A stretch of 43,950 nt of DNA from Actinomycetes bacterium. GTDB lineage: Bacteria; Actinomycetota; Acidimicrobiia; IMCC26256; JANYLB01. Position 1 is the stretch's first letter. Every line of letters begins with the position of its first letter. A program made the translations under genes and the position numbers. Below, piece after piece: positions 27,882-36,552 of the stretch. The notes below the pieces were generated by a model. It was not told the DNA's origin and ran no database searches. It saw only the letters and a list, made by a program, of their open reading frames with translations. The DNA lies in the NCBI GenBank assembly GCA_025363815.1, contig JANYLB010000027.1:1-43950 (forward strand), read 5' to 3'.

Positions 27882-28796
27882 TCAGGGCACGATCTCCGGC
27901 GGGCGCTGCGACGGGCGGAGCAGCGCCGCCAGCGCGGCCCGGCTCCGCTCTCTTCCGGCGGCAGCGCGCAACGCCTCGTTCAGCACTACCGCAGCGCGGA
28001 ACGCTGCCGTGTGCACCCGACCGTGGTCCTTGGCGAAGCGCCGCACCCGGTTGAGGGTGTTGATGGTCCACAGCCGGGGCGAGATGTCGAGATCGCCGCC
28101 GATGTGGACCGCGCGGGAATCGGGTACGTACTCGATGCGAAAGCCCGCTCGGCGAGCCCGGATCGCGTAGTCGGTCTCCTCGGAGTAGAGAAAGAAGGAT
28201 TCGTCCCATTCACCGACCGCATCCCAGCATGCTCTCGTGATCAACATGGCCGCGCCCGTCGCCCAATCGACCGGTCCGGCCTGCTCGTAGCGCGCCGGGT
28301 CGACAACGAGCTCGCCGAGCCACGAGACGCGCCCGGAGCGCTCCCCGCCCAGCAGGGCCTCGCCGAGCGCTCGAGCGACTGATGGATCCCGGCGTAGGGA
28401 ACGCATCGTCACACCACTCTCGTCGACGAGCCGGGGCACCGTGATCCCGGTCCGCGTCGGGACGGCCGCGTCGAGGAGCCGCCGAACCGAGCCCGCGGCG
28501 AGGCGTACATCGGGGTTGAGAACAAGGATGGCATCGGCCGGCTCGACCGCGGCAACTCCTGCATTGATCCCGGCCGCGTATCCCGCATTGTGTCCGACTG
28601 CGACCGTCCGTACATCATCTCGGGTGCGGGCCAGCTCAATCGTGCCGTCGGTCGAGCTGTTGTCGGCTACGACGATTTCGATCGGCCCGATCTCGGCGCA
28701 CGCCGCTGGGAGAGAAGCGAGCAATCCGGGGAGCAGCGCCGCGCTGTTGTAGGTGACAACTACGACGGTTACGGCCGGACGATTCCGTGCGGGCAT
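27882..28796 (-). CDS. Glycosyltransferase family 2, rhamnosyltransferase-like
   Basis: 304 residues, GT-A fold. Seen: TVVVVTYNS at 10-18, DNSSTDGT at 45-52, NPDV at 94-97 as the metal-binding DXD equivalent, and the acceptor-side block [18 protein letters not shown] with [18 protein letters not shown], which is common in WbbL-type rhamnosyltransferases. There is no membrane helix. ATG 28796 has GAGG five bases before it, better than the ATG at 28832, which falls inside the upstream gene. It follows the polymerase gene by 16 bp. Donor, probably dTDP-rhamnose or similar, is inference. Confidence 0.9.
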   Translation of the reverse strand: MPARNRPAVTVVVVTYNSAALLPGLLASLPAACAEIGPIEIVVADNSSTDGTIELARTRDDVRTVAVGHNAGYAAGINAGVAAVEPADAILVLNPDVRLAAGSVRRLLDAAVPTRTGITVPRLVDESGVTMRSLRRDPSVARALGEALLGGERSGRVSWLGELVVDPARYEQAGPVDWATGAAMLITRACWDAVGEWDESFFLYSEETDYAIRARRAGFRIEYVPDSRAVHIGGDLDISPRLWTINTLNRVRRFAKDHGRVHTAAFRAAVVLNEALRAAAGRERSRAALAALLRPSQRPPEIVP

Positions 28797-28812
28797 GCTG
28801 TCCTCGGGGTCG

Positions 28813-30201
28813 TCAGGTGCCGACGTAGGCATCTTGACGCACAAGTCGCCAGAGCGCGCCGATCACCCCGAGCAACAACGCGATCATTCCCGTCACCATC
28901 GGGTAGAAGAGCGCGTCGAACGTGTAGAAGGAGAGCGAGCCGGCAAGGATCGACGCCGCGAGGGTCTGCGCGAGATCACGCGTGGTGGAATCGACAGCTC
29001 GACGCCGCGCGCCGCGCGCGGTCAAGAACCCGACGACGAACAGCGCCAAGAGCGCAGCCAGACCAACGAGACCGGTTTCGATAGCCGTCTTGATGAGCTG
29101 GTTGTCCATCGGAACCAGGTGGTACTTCTGGTCGGGAAGCAGCGTGCCGTAACCACGACCTAGAAACGGCCGGGCGTGGATGAATTGGAACGCGATCGGG
29201 AGCCGGACCTGGCGGGCCTGGTAGCTCGGATCAGCGGTGACGTGGGTGAACAGGTTTCGCAACGTGCCCACGAGACCGGGAACCATGAGGCGCATCGCCC
29301 CCAGGAAGACCAAGACGATGGCCAGCGTGTTGATGCGCCGTCGCCAGGACCACGGGATGGCGATGACGATCGCCGCGGCGAAGACGCCGAGGACAGCGGA
29401 CCGAGAAAGTGACATCGCGAGCGCAAGGCTGATGATTCCGACCCCGGCCCACCACCAACGACGCGCCTTCGGTGTGATCGCTCGGAGCGCGAAGTGGATC
29501 GCGATCGGCCACACCATCGCGAGAAACACGCCGTACTCGATGGGATGCGACGCGGTGACGGAGATACGCCTGAAGCCGGTGCGGATCTCGTCGGCCAAGC
29601 CGGCATTGGCGACGAGACCAGGGATCTTTACGTACGCAGCGATGTCGAAGTTGGTGAAGAACTGCACCATCCCGAAGAACGCGAGCACCGTGGTCAACTG
29701 GACCAAGCGCCTTAGCAGCACCTCGAGGCGATCGTAACGCTGGATGCCATCGGCACCGATGAGCACTATGCCCATGAACGACGCTAACCCGATCAACGCG
29801 CGGTCGGCGTTGTTCAACTCGCCAACGGTCACAAAGCGCGTTGTGAGCGCCACGATGTATGTGAGCAACGCCACCAATGCATAGATGCACACCACGATCC
29901 GAACTGGTTGGTAGCCCTGCGCGAGGCCCGTCCCCGGCACCATGCGCGCGTACACCCACCACGCGAGACAGACGAGGCCGAGGAGCGCCGCCGGTGTTCC
30001 GGCTCCACCGAGCGCGCCCACGACGAGGCGCGACGGGATGCACACCATGAGCACGGCGAACAACGTCAGGATCGAGACGACATCGATCCGCGGTGCGGTG
30101 CGGATCGATCCGCGTCGCGCGCGCTTCGCCTTGCCCGTGGGCTTCGCCGCGACCGGCGTCATCGTCGCGACAGCGGGGGCGAGACCAAGATCAGGTGCCA
30201 T
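28813..30201 (-). CDS. O-antigen ligase/Wzy polymerase-like membrane protein
   Basis: 462 residues with about 11-12 hydrophobic helices and a long outer loop in the second half (roughly residues 300-370) that contains RPFLGRGYGTLLPDQ and DNQLIKTAIETGLVG, the Wzy_C/WaaL signature. Such proteins polymerise or ligate lipid-linked glycans on the outer face. Given a Wzx flippase and a Wzz-like protein nearby and no outer membrane lipid A in actinobacteria, polymerase is the better guess. A 30-residue basic N-terminal extension precedes the first helix. ATG 30201 lies 21 bp after the Wzz-like stop, without a clear ribosome binding site. Confidence 0.82.
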   Translation of the reverse strand: MAPDLGLAPAVATMTPVAAKPTGKAKRARRGSIRTAPRIDVVSILTLFAVLMVCIPSRLVVGALGGAGTPAALLGLVCLAWWVYARMVPGTGLAQGYQPVRIVVCIYALVALLTYIVALTTRFVTVGELNNADRALIGLASFMGIVLIGADGIQRYDRLEVLLRRLVQLTTVLAFFGMVQFFTNFDIAAYVKIPGLVANAGLADEIRTGFRRISVTASHPIEYGVFLAMVWPIAIHFALRAITPKARRWWWAGVGIISLALAMSLSRSAVLGVFAAAIVIAIPWSWRRRINTLAIVLVFLGAMRLMVPGLVGTLRNLFTHVTADPSYQARQVRLPIAFQFIHARPFLGRGYGTLLPDQKYHLVPMDNQLIKTAIETGLVGLAALLALFVVGFLTARGARRRAVDSTTRDLAQTLAASILAGSLSFYTFDALFYPMVTGMIALLLGVIGALWRLVRQDAYVGT

Positions 30202-30222
30202 TAACCAGGCCGCCGGGCTGTT

Positions 30223-31020
30223 CTACGAGCCGATGCGACCCGACCTGAGCGGGCCGGCCGGCACCGGCTTCGGTCGATCGCGGTTCTCGGCAGGGGCGTC
30301 GGTATCGGCGTCGGCATTCGCAGACGGCTTGGTATTCGGCGCGCCGGCGGAACCCGATGGTTGATCAGGGAGCGCGATCCGATCGAGCAATGACGCGTTC
30401 GCGCGCCGGGAGGCGGCGATCGACTCGGCCAGGAAAGCGCCACCAAGGGTGATGGCGACACCGAGACCAAACGCGGCCGCCGCAGCTCGTAGCTTTCCGC
30501 CCGATTGCGGCACCGCTTTGGTGGCCATGGTCACCGTCGACGCCGTCACCTGATCTTGCACCTTGGCACCCGATTTGAGCTGGATCGCTTCAAGCTCGTG
30601 CTCGACCTGAGCCTTCACGTCCCTCAGCGTCGCGAGCGCGTCTTCGGCCGTCCGCGACGTCGCAGTCAGCTCCATGATGGCGCTGCGGTTATCGGAATTG
30701 AGAAGAACCGTGTAGCTCGCGCCGGGATGCGGATTGAGCAGGTTGTCTTGCAGCGATGGATCGTCCATCCTGCGCCCCGTGATGTTGGCGAGGTTCAGGA
30801 CATCGCCACCGGTGCACCACGTGTTCGTGACGCAGAGCCCGGTAGCCCCATCTGGCCCCACGACCGCGACCGGAGGGGTGATCACGAGCGCGCCCTTGGC
30901 CGAGTAGTTCGCGGAGGCGCTGCTGTACGCGAGGTAAGTACCGACCATCGTCAACAGCGCGAGCGGAACAACGACGTACCAACGACGCAGAACGACTTTG
31001 CAGGCGTCGATGAAATCCAA
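30223..31020 (-). CDS. Wzz-like chain-length regulator
   Basis: 265 residues with the two-helix Wzz layout: membrane helix 1 at about 15-33 (WYVVVPLALLTMVGTYLAYSS), an outer domain of about 140 residues with a helical stretch 125-160, and helix 2 at about 177-199. The tail, rich in Pro, Ala and Asp, is cytosolic. No tyrosine kinase domain is attached. Cys63 and Cys69 in the outer domain could pair. The start is TTG 31020, with GAGG five bases upstream; there is no ATG or GTG that would keep the first helix. Works with the polymerase at 28813. Confidence 0.8.
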   Translation of the reverse strand: MDFIDACKVVLRRWYVVVPLALLTMVGTYLAYSSASANYSAKGALVITPPVAVVGPDGATGLCVTNTWCTGGDVLNLANITGRRMDDPSLQDNLLNPHPGASYTVLLNSDNRSAIMELTATSRTAEDALATLRDVKAQVEHELEAIQLKSGAKVQDQVTASTVTMATKAVPQSGGKLRAAAAAFGLGVAITLGGAFLAESIAASRRANASLLDRIALPDQPSGSAGAPNTKPSANADADTDAPAENRDRPKPVPAGPLRSGRIGS

Positions 31021-31157
31021 TTCAGCCTCGCCTCGTACTCGACCGCAATGGTCAGGAACCTGCCACCGGGTGACCACTGAGGGTAGCAGTGCCACACCGG
31101 AATCCGGACGCGCGAGCGGGCTTGGGCGACCGTCCCAGCGGCGTCACGAAGCCGCCG

Positions 31158-32339
31158 TCACGGGCCAGCCACCGCGCGTCGGAGCCCGATTAGATCGGCT
31201 AGTACGTAGGCCTTGCTGTCCCACGAGTCCTGCTCGACTGCGGCCCGACGATCAAACGGCGTCGACGGCCCACCATCGGCGAGCGCAGCGGCGACCGCGG
31301 ACACGAACTGCGCCGGGTCGGTCACCGCGGTGACCAACGAGTGATAGCGGGCCAACTCCGGGAAATCGATGCTCACCGTCGGCAGACCCAGGGCGAGGTA
31401 CTCCTTGAGCTTGATCGGGTTGCTCGCCGCGATCCATGCATTCTGGCGCCACGGCATGATCGCGACGTCGAACCCGGCGCCGTAGCGCGGGATGTCTTCG
31501 TATGGCCGCATTCCCAGCCAGTGGACGTTCGGTAGCGCGACCAGCCCATCCATCGCGACGGTGGCATCGCCCACGAGAACCAGCTGGGCATCAGGCAGCT
31601 CGCGAGCGACGCGCTCTAGCAGGCGGAAATCGATCGTCTGGGGCTCGAGACCGCCGAAGTACCCGATCCGGGGATGCGGGATCGAAACGAGATCGGTGGG
31701 TTCTCCGCCTGGTGCATCGGGTCGGAAGCGTTCGAGGTCGACGCCGTGATCGAGGAAGAACGCGCGCTCCCCCACCACCTTGAGGTCGTCGGCCATCAAC
31801 GCGTGACTGACATACAGCACATGGTCCGCGTTGCGGAGGAGCGCGTTTTCGTATCCACCGATCAGATTCGCGTCGGCTTCCTCGAATGCCGAGTGGCGAT
31901 CTGCCCGATTGAAGACGAGCGGCTCGTGGCCCATCGGCTCGACGACGTCCCACGCGGTCGGGATGGTGACGAACATGACGGGATGCGCGATGCCAACCCG
32001 TCGCATCGCCCGCCGCACCTGAGCTCGGATCGATGATGCGTTCATCGCCCGGGCGCGAGCATCACCGAACAGAGGAACGGTGACAGGCGACAACACATGG
32101 AAGTTCGGGAGCCCGGGGACCGGGACGGCCAAACCTCTGGTGAAGCTGCGGAGCTTACGGCCGACGCGGCGCGCCGCTTGCGTCGATCGGCCGGGCAGCG
32201 GCATCCGCATCCCGATGCTGTTGATCAACAGAACCGGGTGTTCCCGAGCCAAGCGGAGCATCAGCTGGACCTCAGAATGCGCTCGGCTGTGATACCACCA
32301 GTCCTGCGCCGCGAAGCAGACGATCCCGTCGGGCGTCAT
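31158..32339 (-). CDS. Glycosyltransferase, GT-B fold, TuaH-like
   Basis: 393 residues. The start, DGIVCFAAQDWWYHSRAHSEV, and the weaker GT4-like donor site SNPIKLKEYLALGLPTV near 305-321 resemble TuaH-type transferases of teichuronic acid synthesis. IGYFGGLEPQTIDFRLLE marks the start of the second lobe. Cytosolic. Its ATG overlaps the formyltransferase stop as ATGA, so the two are translated together. A 137-bp gap follows before the Wzz-like gene; I see no gene or clear terminator in it. Confidence 0.87.
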   Translation of the reverse strand: MTPDGIVCFAAQDWWYHSRAHSEVQLMLRLAREHPVLLINSIGMRMPLPGRSTQAARRVGRKLRSFTRGLAVPVPGLPNFHVLSPVTVPLFGDARARAMNASSIRAQVRRAMRRVGIAHPVMFVTIPTAWDVVEPMGHEPLVFNRADRHSAFEEADANLIGGYENALLRNADHVLYVSHALMADDLKVVGERAFFLDHGVDLERFRPDAPGGEPTDLVSIPHPRIGYFGGLEPQTIDFRLLERVARELPDAQLVLVGDATVAMDGLVALPNVHWLGMRPYEDIPRYGAGFDVAIMPWRQNAWIAASNPIKLKEYLALGLPTVSIDFPELARYHSLVTAVTDPAQFVSAVAAALADGGPSTPFDRRAAVEQDSWDSKAYVLADLIGLRRAVAGP

Positions 32340-33331
32340 CGTTCAGACGGGGTATCGGAGGAGAGCGCTCCGAGGGCACGCAGTCGGGCGACCAGATCGC
32401 CGACCGACAGCCCCAGGGTGGCGTGGACAGAACGCACGACCGAGGATGCGGCAACGGAGCCAACACCCCTTCCCGGAACCAATTGATCGCGGCGGACTTG
32501 GTGGAGGCGCAAAACACCGTCGCCGGTCAACACGTCGATCCATCCGCCATCGCGCGAAACCGCCACCACCCGGCCGGGAACCCGTCCATCCCATCTCGAT
32601 GGCGCAGGGGCAGGCTCTGCCGCGTCGATCCATAGCTGTTCGAGGCCGAGCCAGGTGAACGCACCGGGAAACGGCGCGGTGAGTGCACGAACGAGACGAT
32701 CAGTGTCGATGGTCGGTGCCGACCAATCGATCTCACCATCGGCGGGAATACGCGTACAGGCGTAGCTCGACCGGCTCTCGTCCTGCTCAAGCCCGGGATC
32801 ACCCGCGATCGCGCGAGCCACCGCGTCGGCCAGCACACGCTCCTGGATCGCGTTCAGCGCGTTGTAAAGCTCGGTCACCGTCGTCCTCGGCCCTATCTCA
32901 ACGGTCTCCTGAGCAAGTAGGCCGCCCGCGTCGAGCCCCGGCACCAGACGATGCACTGAGATCGCGGCCTCTGGCTCGCCGTTCAAGATCGCCCAGTTCA
33001 CCGTTGCGCGCCCGCGGTAGCGCGGCAACGGCGCGTAGTGCACATTCACGAACGGACGACTCTCCACGAGATCTGCCGGAAGGATGCGATCAAAAGACGA
33101 CACGACCACCGCGTCGGGTGAGGTGCGAGCGGTCAACGCCCGGATACCGGCGATCGAGGCGTCGGCTTCGACCGACACACCGAGCCGTTCGGCACGCGCG
33201 ATCGTCGGCTCATCACCAGGGCCCGGACGCACCAGCGCTCGAACCTCGAAGCGCGCGGCGAGCGCCTCGAGCGCAGTCGCCGTCGTCGGGCCCAGACCGA
33301 TGAGAACGACTGGGTGGCGGTCAGAGCTCAT
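32336..33331 (-). CDS. Formyltransferase, likely sugar N-formyltransferase
   Basis: 331 residues with the 10-formyl-tetrahydrofolate-dependent fold. The catalytic triad is complete: Asn96 and His98 in FVNVHYAPLPRYRG and Asp134 in VPGLDAGG. The family includes Met-tRNA formyltransferase, but the N-terminus (VVLIGLGPTTATALEALA) and the setting in a polysaccharide locus favour formylation of an amino group on a nucleotide sugar, giving for example a formamido hexose. The second half has an Fmt_C-like beta barrel. I take ATG 33331, overlapping the preceding gene by 11 bp; an ATG at 33346 is possible. It is followed by the TuaH-like transferase with a 4-bp overlap. Confidence 0.87.
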   Translation of the reverse strand: MSSDRHPVVLIGLGPTTATALEALAARFEVRALVRPGPGDEPTIARAERLGVSVEADASIAGIRALTARTSPDAVVVSSFDRILPADLVESRPFVNVHYAPLPRYRGRATVNWAILNGEPEAAISVHRLVPGLDAGGLLAQETVEIGPRTTVTELYNALNAIQERVLADAVARAIAGDPGLEQDESRSSYACTRIPADGEIDWSAPTIDTDRLVRALTAPFPGAFTWLGLEQLWIDAAEPAPAPSRWDGRVPGRVVAVSRDGGWIDVLTGDGVLRLHQVRRDQLVPGRGVGSVAASSVVRSVHATLGLSVGDLVARLRALGALSSDTPSER

Positions 33332-34364
33332 CGAGGAACGCGGCATCGGCAGGAGTCCGATCGGCGGGTGCCTTCCGAAGGACCGCACCAACCTTCAACC
33401 CTCCGGTCTGCAACCGGACGACCGGTTCGGGACCCAGCGCCGAGGGAAGGATCCCCATATGGCCGGCCGCGGGTGCGAGCTCGGGCCAACAGGCGACACC
33501 GACACGATCCAACGCGTCGCGGTCGACGTCACCCCAGAACTGCGTGACGACCGCCCCCGGTGCGGCATCGACGAGGCGGCGCGCGTCGGATTCGCCGAAG
33601 ACCGGGAGGCCCGTCGGACGCATGGACACGATGACTGCATCGAGTTCGGGGTCGAACGACTCGGGTGGCACGGGGACTACTTCGACGTCGGCTCCTGCCG
33701 ACCTGAGTCCTTCTCCCAGGAAAGTGGTGAACGGGTTGTCGCACACCACGAGGATCCGGCTGTGGCGCACAGCAACGCCCGCGTCGGTGAGCTGCTTCAC
33801 CGCCATGGAACCGAGATAGCTGAAGACATCGACCGCAGGATTCCGCTCGTTCGTCCCCGCGGTTTGGATCCCTCGGGTGCGCAGCGCGTCGACATCGACA
33901 TCGACGCGTCCCGCATCGAGCTCCCACGCCTCGAACATGAGCGGCACAACGGCGTCGGGCCGCATCCAGGCGATCATGCCTGCATCGAGAGGCCGGAGAT
34001 GACCGGAGTTCGTGATGATGTCCGCTGTCGTGACCAACCTCTCGGTCTTCTCGGTGACGATCTCGATCCGTTCGGCGACGCCGGCGCGAACCGCGAGATC
34101 CAACGTCACCCGAGTCACATCAGCGACCGAGCCATACCGCGTGTCGCGACTCAGCGCGAAGACCCGACCCGCGCCGGCGAGGGCGGCAACCACCGGTGTC
34201 ACGACGTAGGCGCCACTAGCAGCTTCGGTCAGGACGATCGCACCACCGAGATCGAGCTCGCATTCGGCGATGGCTCGACGGACGAGGCGAAGCAGGCGTT
34301 CCGGGTGCAGACCGGGCGCCAGGTTCACCGGAGCTGGGCCGGCTCGGCCACCGTCGATCCGCAC
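33321..34364 (-). CDS. Unrecognised two-lobed Rossmann-like protein, coupled to formyltransferase
   Basis: 347 residues from GTG 34364 (AAGG four bases upstream). I do not recognise the family. Two Rossmann-like halves are visible: one with AIVLTEAASGAYVVTPVVAA near 42-61 and the NAD-dehydrogenase-like ADIITNSGHLRPLDAGM near 114-130; the other with ILVVCDNPFTTFLGEGL near 204-220, then ADVEVVPVP. The arrangement recalls 2-hydroxyacid and alanine dehydrogenases, but no GxGxxG loop or obvious catalytic His/Lys pair is present. Its last 11 bases overlap the formyltransferase start, so both are translationally coupled and may act on one nucleotide sugar. No signal peptide. It is divergent from the Wzx gene. 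Confidence 0.75.
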   Translation of the reverse strand: MRIDGGRAGPAPVNLAPGLHPERLLRLVRRAIAECELDLGGAIVLTEAASGAYVVTPVVAALAGAGRVFALSRDTRYGSVADVTRVTLDLAVRAGVAERIEIVTEKTERLVTTADIITNSGHLRPLDAGMIAWMRPDAVVPLMFEAWELDAGRVDVDVDALRTRGIQTAGTNERNPAVDVFSYLGSMAVKQLTDAGVAVRHSRILVVCDNPFTTFLGEGLRSAGADVEVVPVPPESFDPELDAVIVSMRPTGLPVFGESDARRLVDAAPGAVVTQFWGDVDRDALDRVGVACWPELAPAAGHMGILPSALGPEPVVRLQTGGLKVGAVLRKAPADRTPADAAFLDEL

Positions 34365-34374
34365 ATGGCCTTGA

Positions 34375-34380
34375 ACGATA
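34375..34380 (-). promoter_or_regulatory. Putative -10 element (TATCGT)
   Basis: TATCGT on the minus strand ends ten bases before GTG 34364, so the transcript would carry only a few leader bases. Weak evidence alone; it fits the start chosen for that gene. Confidence 0.3.
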
Positions 34381-34478
34381 CCGCCACCCCGATGGACCGA
34401 CGACTTCTGAGCCGCGACTACCGTGATCGGGTCGGCACGAGGCCGACGTCGCAAGGCCGCGTTGAATTTGACGGGAAC

Positions 34479-35996
34479 GTGACAGACGACGTGACGGGCG
34501 ACGACGGGTCCAAGCTCGACGGGGCCGGCACTGGGGCCGGCGAGGTCGACGGCATCGGCGAGGCGCTCGACCCGGGCATCAGCACCAAGATGCGGAGCGG
34601 GCTGCGGTGGAGCGTGCTCAGCACCGTGTTCAACCGCCTCGTCAACCCGTTGACAGGCATCATCCTCGCCCGGATCCTCTCACCCAAAGACTTCGGGATA
34701 TTCGCCGTCGCGCTCATCGCGCTGAACGGACTCAACAGCATCAACGAGCTAGGCGTCACCTACGCGGTAGTTCGTTGGCCGGGCGATCTCAAGCTTGCGG
34801 CACGTACCGCTACCACGATCGCCATCGCCTCAAGCGTGCTCGTCTTCATCATCTGCTTCATTGCGGCCCCGTTCTTCGCCGGCGCGCTGCACACTCCGGA
34901 AGCGACCGGCGTCTTGCGCCTCCTCGCACTCGGTGTCGTCATCGATGGCATCGCCTCTGTACCGATCGGCCTGCTGACGCGCGGGTTTCTCCAGGAAAAG
35001 CGCGCCGCAGCTGAGTGGTCAGGGTTCGTAGTGTCAACGTCTGTCACCATCGGTCTCGCGATCGCCGGCTTCGGAGTCTGGAGCCTCGCGTGGGGGCGCC
35101 TCGCAGGGAACTCGGTGAACTGCGCTGTGGTCTATATCCTGGCTCCCGAGCGACCAAGGCCGGGTTGGAACCGGTCGGTTGCCCGCGACCTCTTGAAGTT
35201 CGGGATCCCACTCACCGGATCGAGCTTCCTCGTGTTCGCGATGTTAAATGTCGACTATCTCGTGGTCGGTCGCGAGCTCGGCACGATCGCGCTCGGCTAC
35301 TACGCGCTCGCGTTCAACCTGTCGAGCTTCCCGTGGAACATGCTCTCCACCGCCGTACGACCGATCGCCGTCCCCGCGTTCGCGCGCTTCCAGAACGACG
35401 GCACACGGCTCCGAGAGATCTTTCTGCGCTGGTTCCATCTCCTGATGTCGGCAACCGTTCCGGTGTGCACGTTGCTCGGCGTGCTCGCACTACCGCTCGT
35501 CACGATGGTCTACGGGTCGAAGTGGGAGCCCGCGGCATCGGCACTCGTGTTCCTCGCCACGCTGGGTGGTCTGCGGGTCGCCATCGACTTCGGCTACGAC
35601 CTGTTCGTCGCCGTCGGTGAGTCACGCGTGCTCGTCTACATCCAGGGCCTCTGGCTCCTCTGCCTGATACCCGCGCTCACGATCGGTGCCCGCAGCGACG
35701 GCATCCGAGGGGTCGGGATCGCCCATGTCGCCATCGCCGGCGGGATCATCGTGCCGGTGTATCTGATCGCACTCCACCGGCGTCAAGGGCTCCGGCCCCG
35801 CGCCGTGCTCGGAGCCCCGGCCCGGCCGCTGCTCGGCGGCTTCCTCGGCGCGGTGGCCGGCGTCGTACTCATGTCGCTCTTCGGGAGCGATCTTGGCCAG
35901 CTCGTCGCAGGAGGCCTCGGCATCGTCGTGGTCTACGCCATCGTCGGGATCTCGGTACGCGAGCTCCGCTTGCTCCCGACGTTTCTCAGGCGTTGA
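34479..35996 (+). CDS. Wzx-type polysaccharide flippase (MOP superfamily)
   Basis: 505 residues with 12 to 14 hydrophobic helices starting near residue 45. RWSVLSTVFNRLVNPLTGI and ARILSPKDFGIFAVALIAL are the usual beginning of Polysacc_synt_3/Wzx proteins. It would move undecaprenyl-linked repeat units to the outer face. The start is not certain: GTG 34479, GTG 34491 and ATG 34590 are all in frame; the first 37 residues are acidic and Gly-rich and not conserved in look. The open frame upstream is only antisense to the neighbouring gene. It is the only plus-strand gene of the locus, and its end overlaps the acetyltransferase end by 11 bp. Confidence 0.9.
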   Translation: MTDDVTGDDGSKLDGAGTGAGEVDGIGEALDPGISTKMRSGLRWSVLSTVFNRLVNPLTGIILARILSPKDFGIFAVALIALNGLNSINELGVTYAVVRWPGDLKLAARTATTIAIASSVLVFIICFIAAPFFAGALHTPEATGVLRLLALGVVIDGIASVPIGLLTRGFLQEKRAAAEWSGFVVSTSVTIGLAIAGFGVWSLAWGRLAGNSVNCAVVYILAPERPRPGWNRSVARDLLKFGIPLTGSSFLVFAMLNVDYLVVGRELGTIALGYYALAFNLSSFPWNMLSTAVRPIAVPAFARFQNDGTRLREIFLRWFHLLMSATVPVCTLLGVLALPLVTMVYGSKWEPAASALVFLATLGGLRVAIDFGYDLFVAVGESRVLVYIQGLWLLCLIPALTIGARSDGIRGVGIAHVAIAGGIIVPVYLIALHRRQGLRPRAVLGAPARPLLGGFLGAVAGVVLMSLFGSDLGQLVAGGLGIVVVYAIVGISVRELRLLPTFLRR

Positions 35997-36552
35997 TCAA
36001 CCCGCTTCCACCGTCACGGTAGGTCCGGCCGCAGACAACACACGCCAACTCGTCTTCGAGCCGGTAGCCGCACTCGCAAACCCAGCCGATTCGGCGCGCC
36101 GGGTTGCCGACAACGAGTGCATGTGGCAGGACATCGCGGGTGACCACTGCTCCAGCACCCACGAACGCCTGCGCGCCGACGGTGACTCCGCAGATGATCG
36201 TCGCGTTGGCCCCGATGGTCGCGCCACGCTGCACGTGAGTCGCCAGGAAGCCTTCGGTTCCCTTCTTCACCGCGGCGCGCGGCATCAGATCGTTGGTGAA
36301 CACCATGTTCGGACCGAGGAAGACATCATCCTCGACCGTGACCCGATCCCAGACGAGCACCGCGTTCTTGACCGTTACCCGGTCACCGATCCGCGCTCCG
36401 GTTTCTATGAACGCGTGATCACAAATGTTGCAGTCGGCCCCGACTACGGCACCAGCCAAGACGTGCGCGAACGCCCATACCCGGGTCCCGGGCCCGACCG
36501 AGTCGCTCTCGCACAACCCGAGTTCGTGCACAAACACACCGGTCGGAGTCAT
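35986..36552 (-). CDS. Left-handed beta-helix N-acetyltransferase, WbpD/FdtC-like, with zinc ribbon tail
   Basis: 188 residues. Hexapeptide repeats run from about 22 to 145, with the family block GPNMVFTNDLMPR and the end VVGNPARRIGWV, as in WbpD/WlbB and FdtC/QdtC, which acetylate 3-amino groups on UDP- or dTDP-sugars with acetyl-CoA. His30 in VWAFAHV fits the family's His/Asn region, but I cannot fix the catalytic residue. After the helix come Cys159, Cys161, Cys171 and Cys174 (CECGY and CVVCG), a probable zinc ribbon. Its ATG overlaps the aminotransferase stop as ATGA, in the usual order of aminotransferase then acetyltransferase. Confidence 0.9.
   Translation of the reverse strand: MTPTGVFVHELGLCESDSVGPGTRVWAFAHVLAGAVVGADCNICDHAFIETGARIGDRVTVKNAVLVWDRVTVEDDVFLGPNMVFTNDLMPRAAVKKGTEGFLATHVQRGATIGANATIICGVTVGAQAFVGAGAVVTRDVLPHALVVGNPARRIGWVCECGYRLEDELACVVCGRTYRDGGSGLINA

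Noticed and set aside
32336-33331. Methionyl-tRNA formyltransferase (fmt)
   Set aside because: No def, rsmB or priA neighbour, an atypical N-terminus, and the gene is translationally coupled to glycan genes on both sides.
33084-34478. Very long plus-strand open frame running into the Wzx gene, seemingly a 970-residue protein
   Set aside because: The first 465 codons are antisense to the formyltransferase and the unknown Rossmann-like gene, have no domain and are full of His, Arg and Asp, as expected for an open shadow frame in GC-rich DNA.
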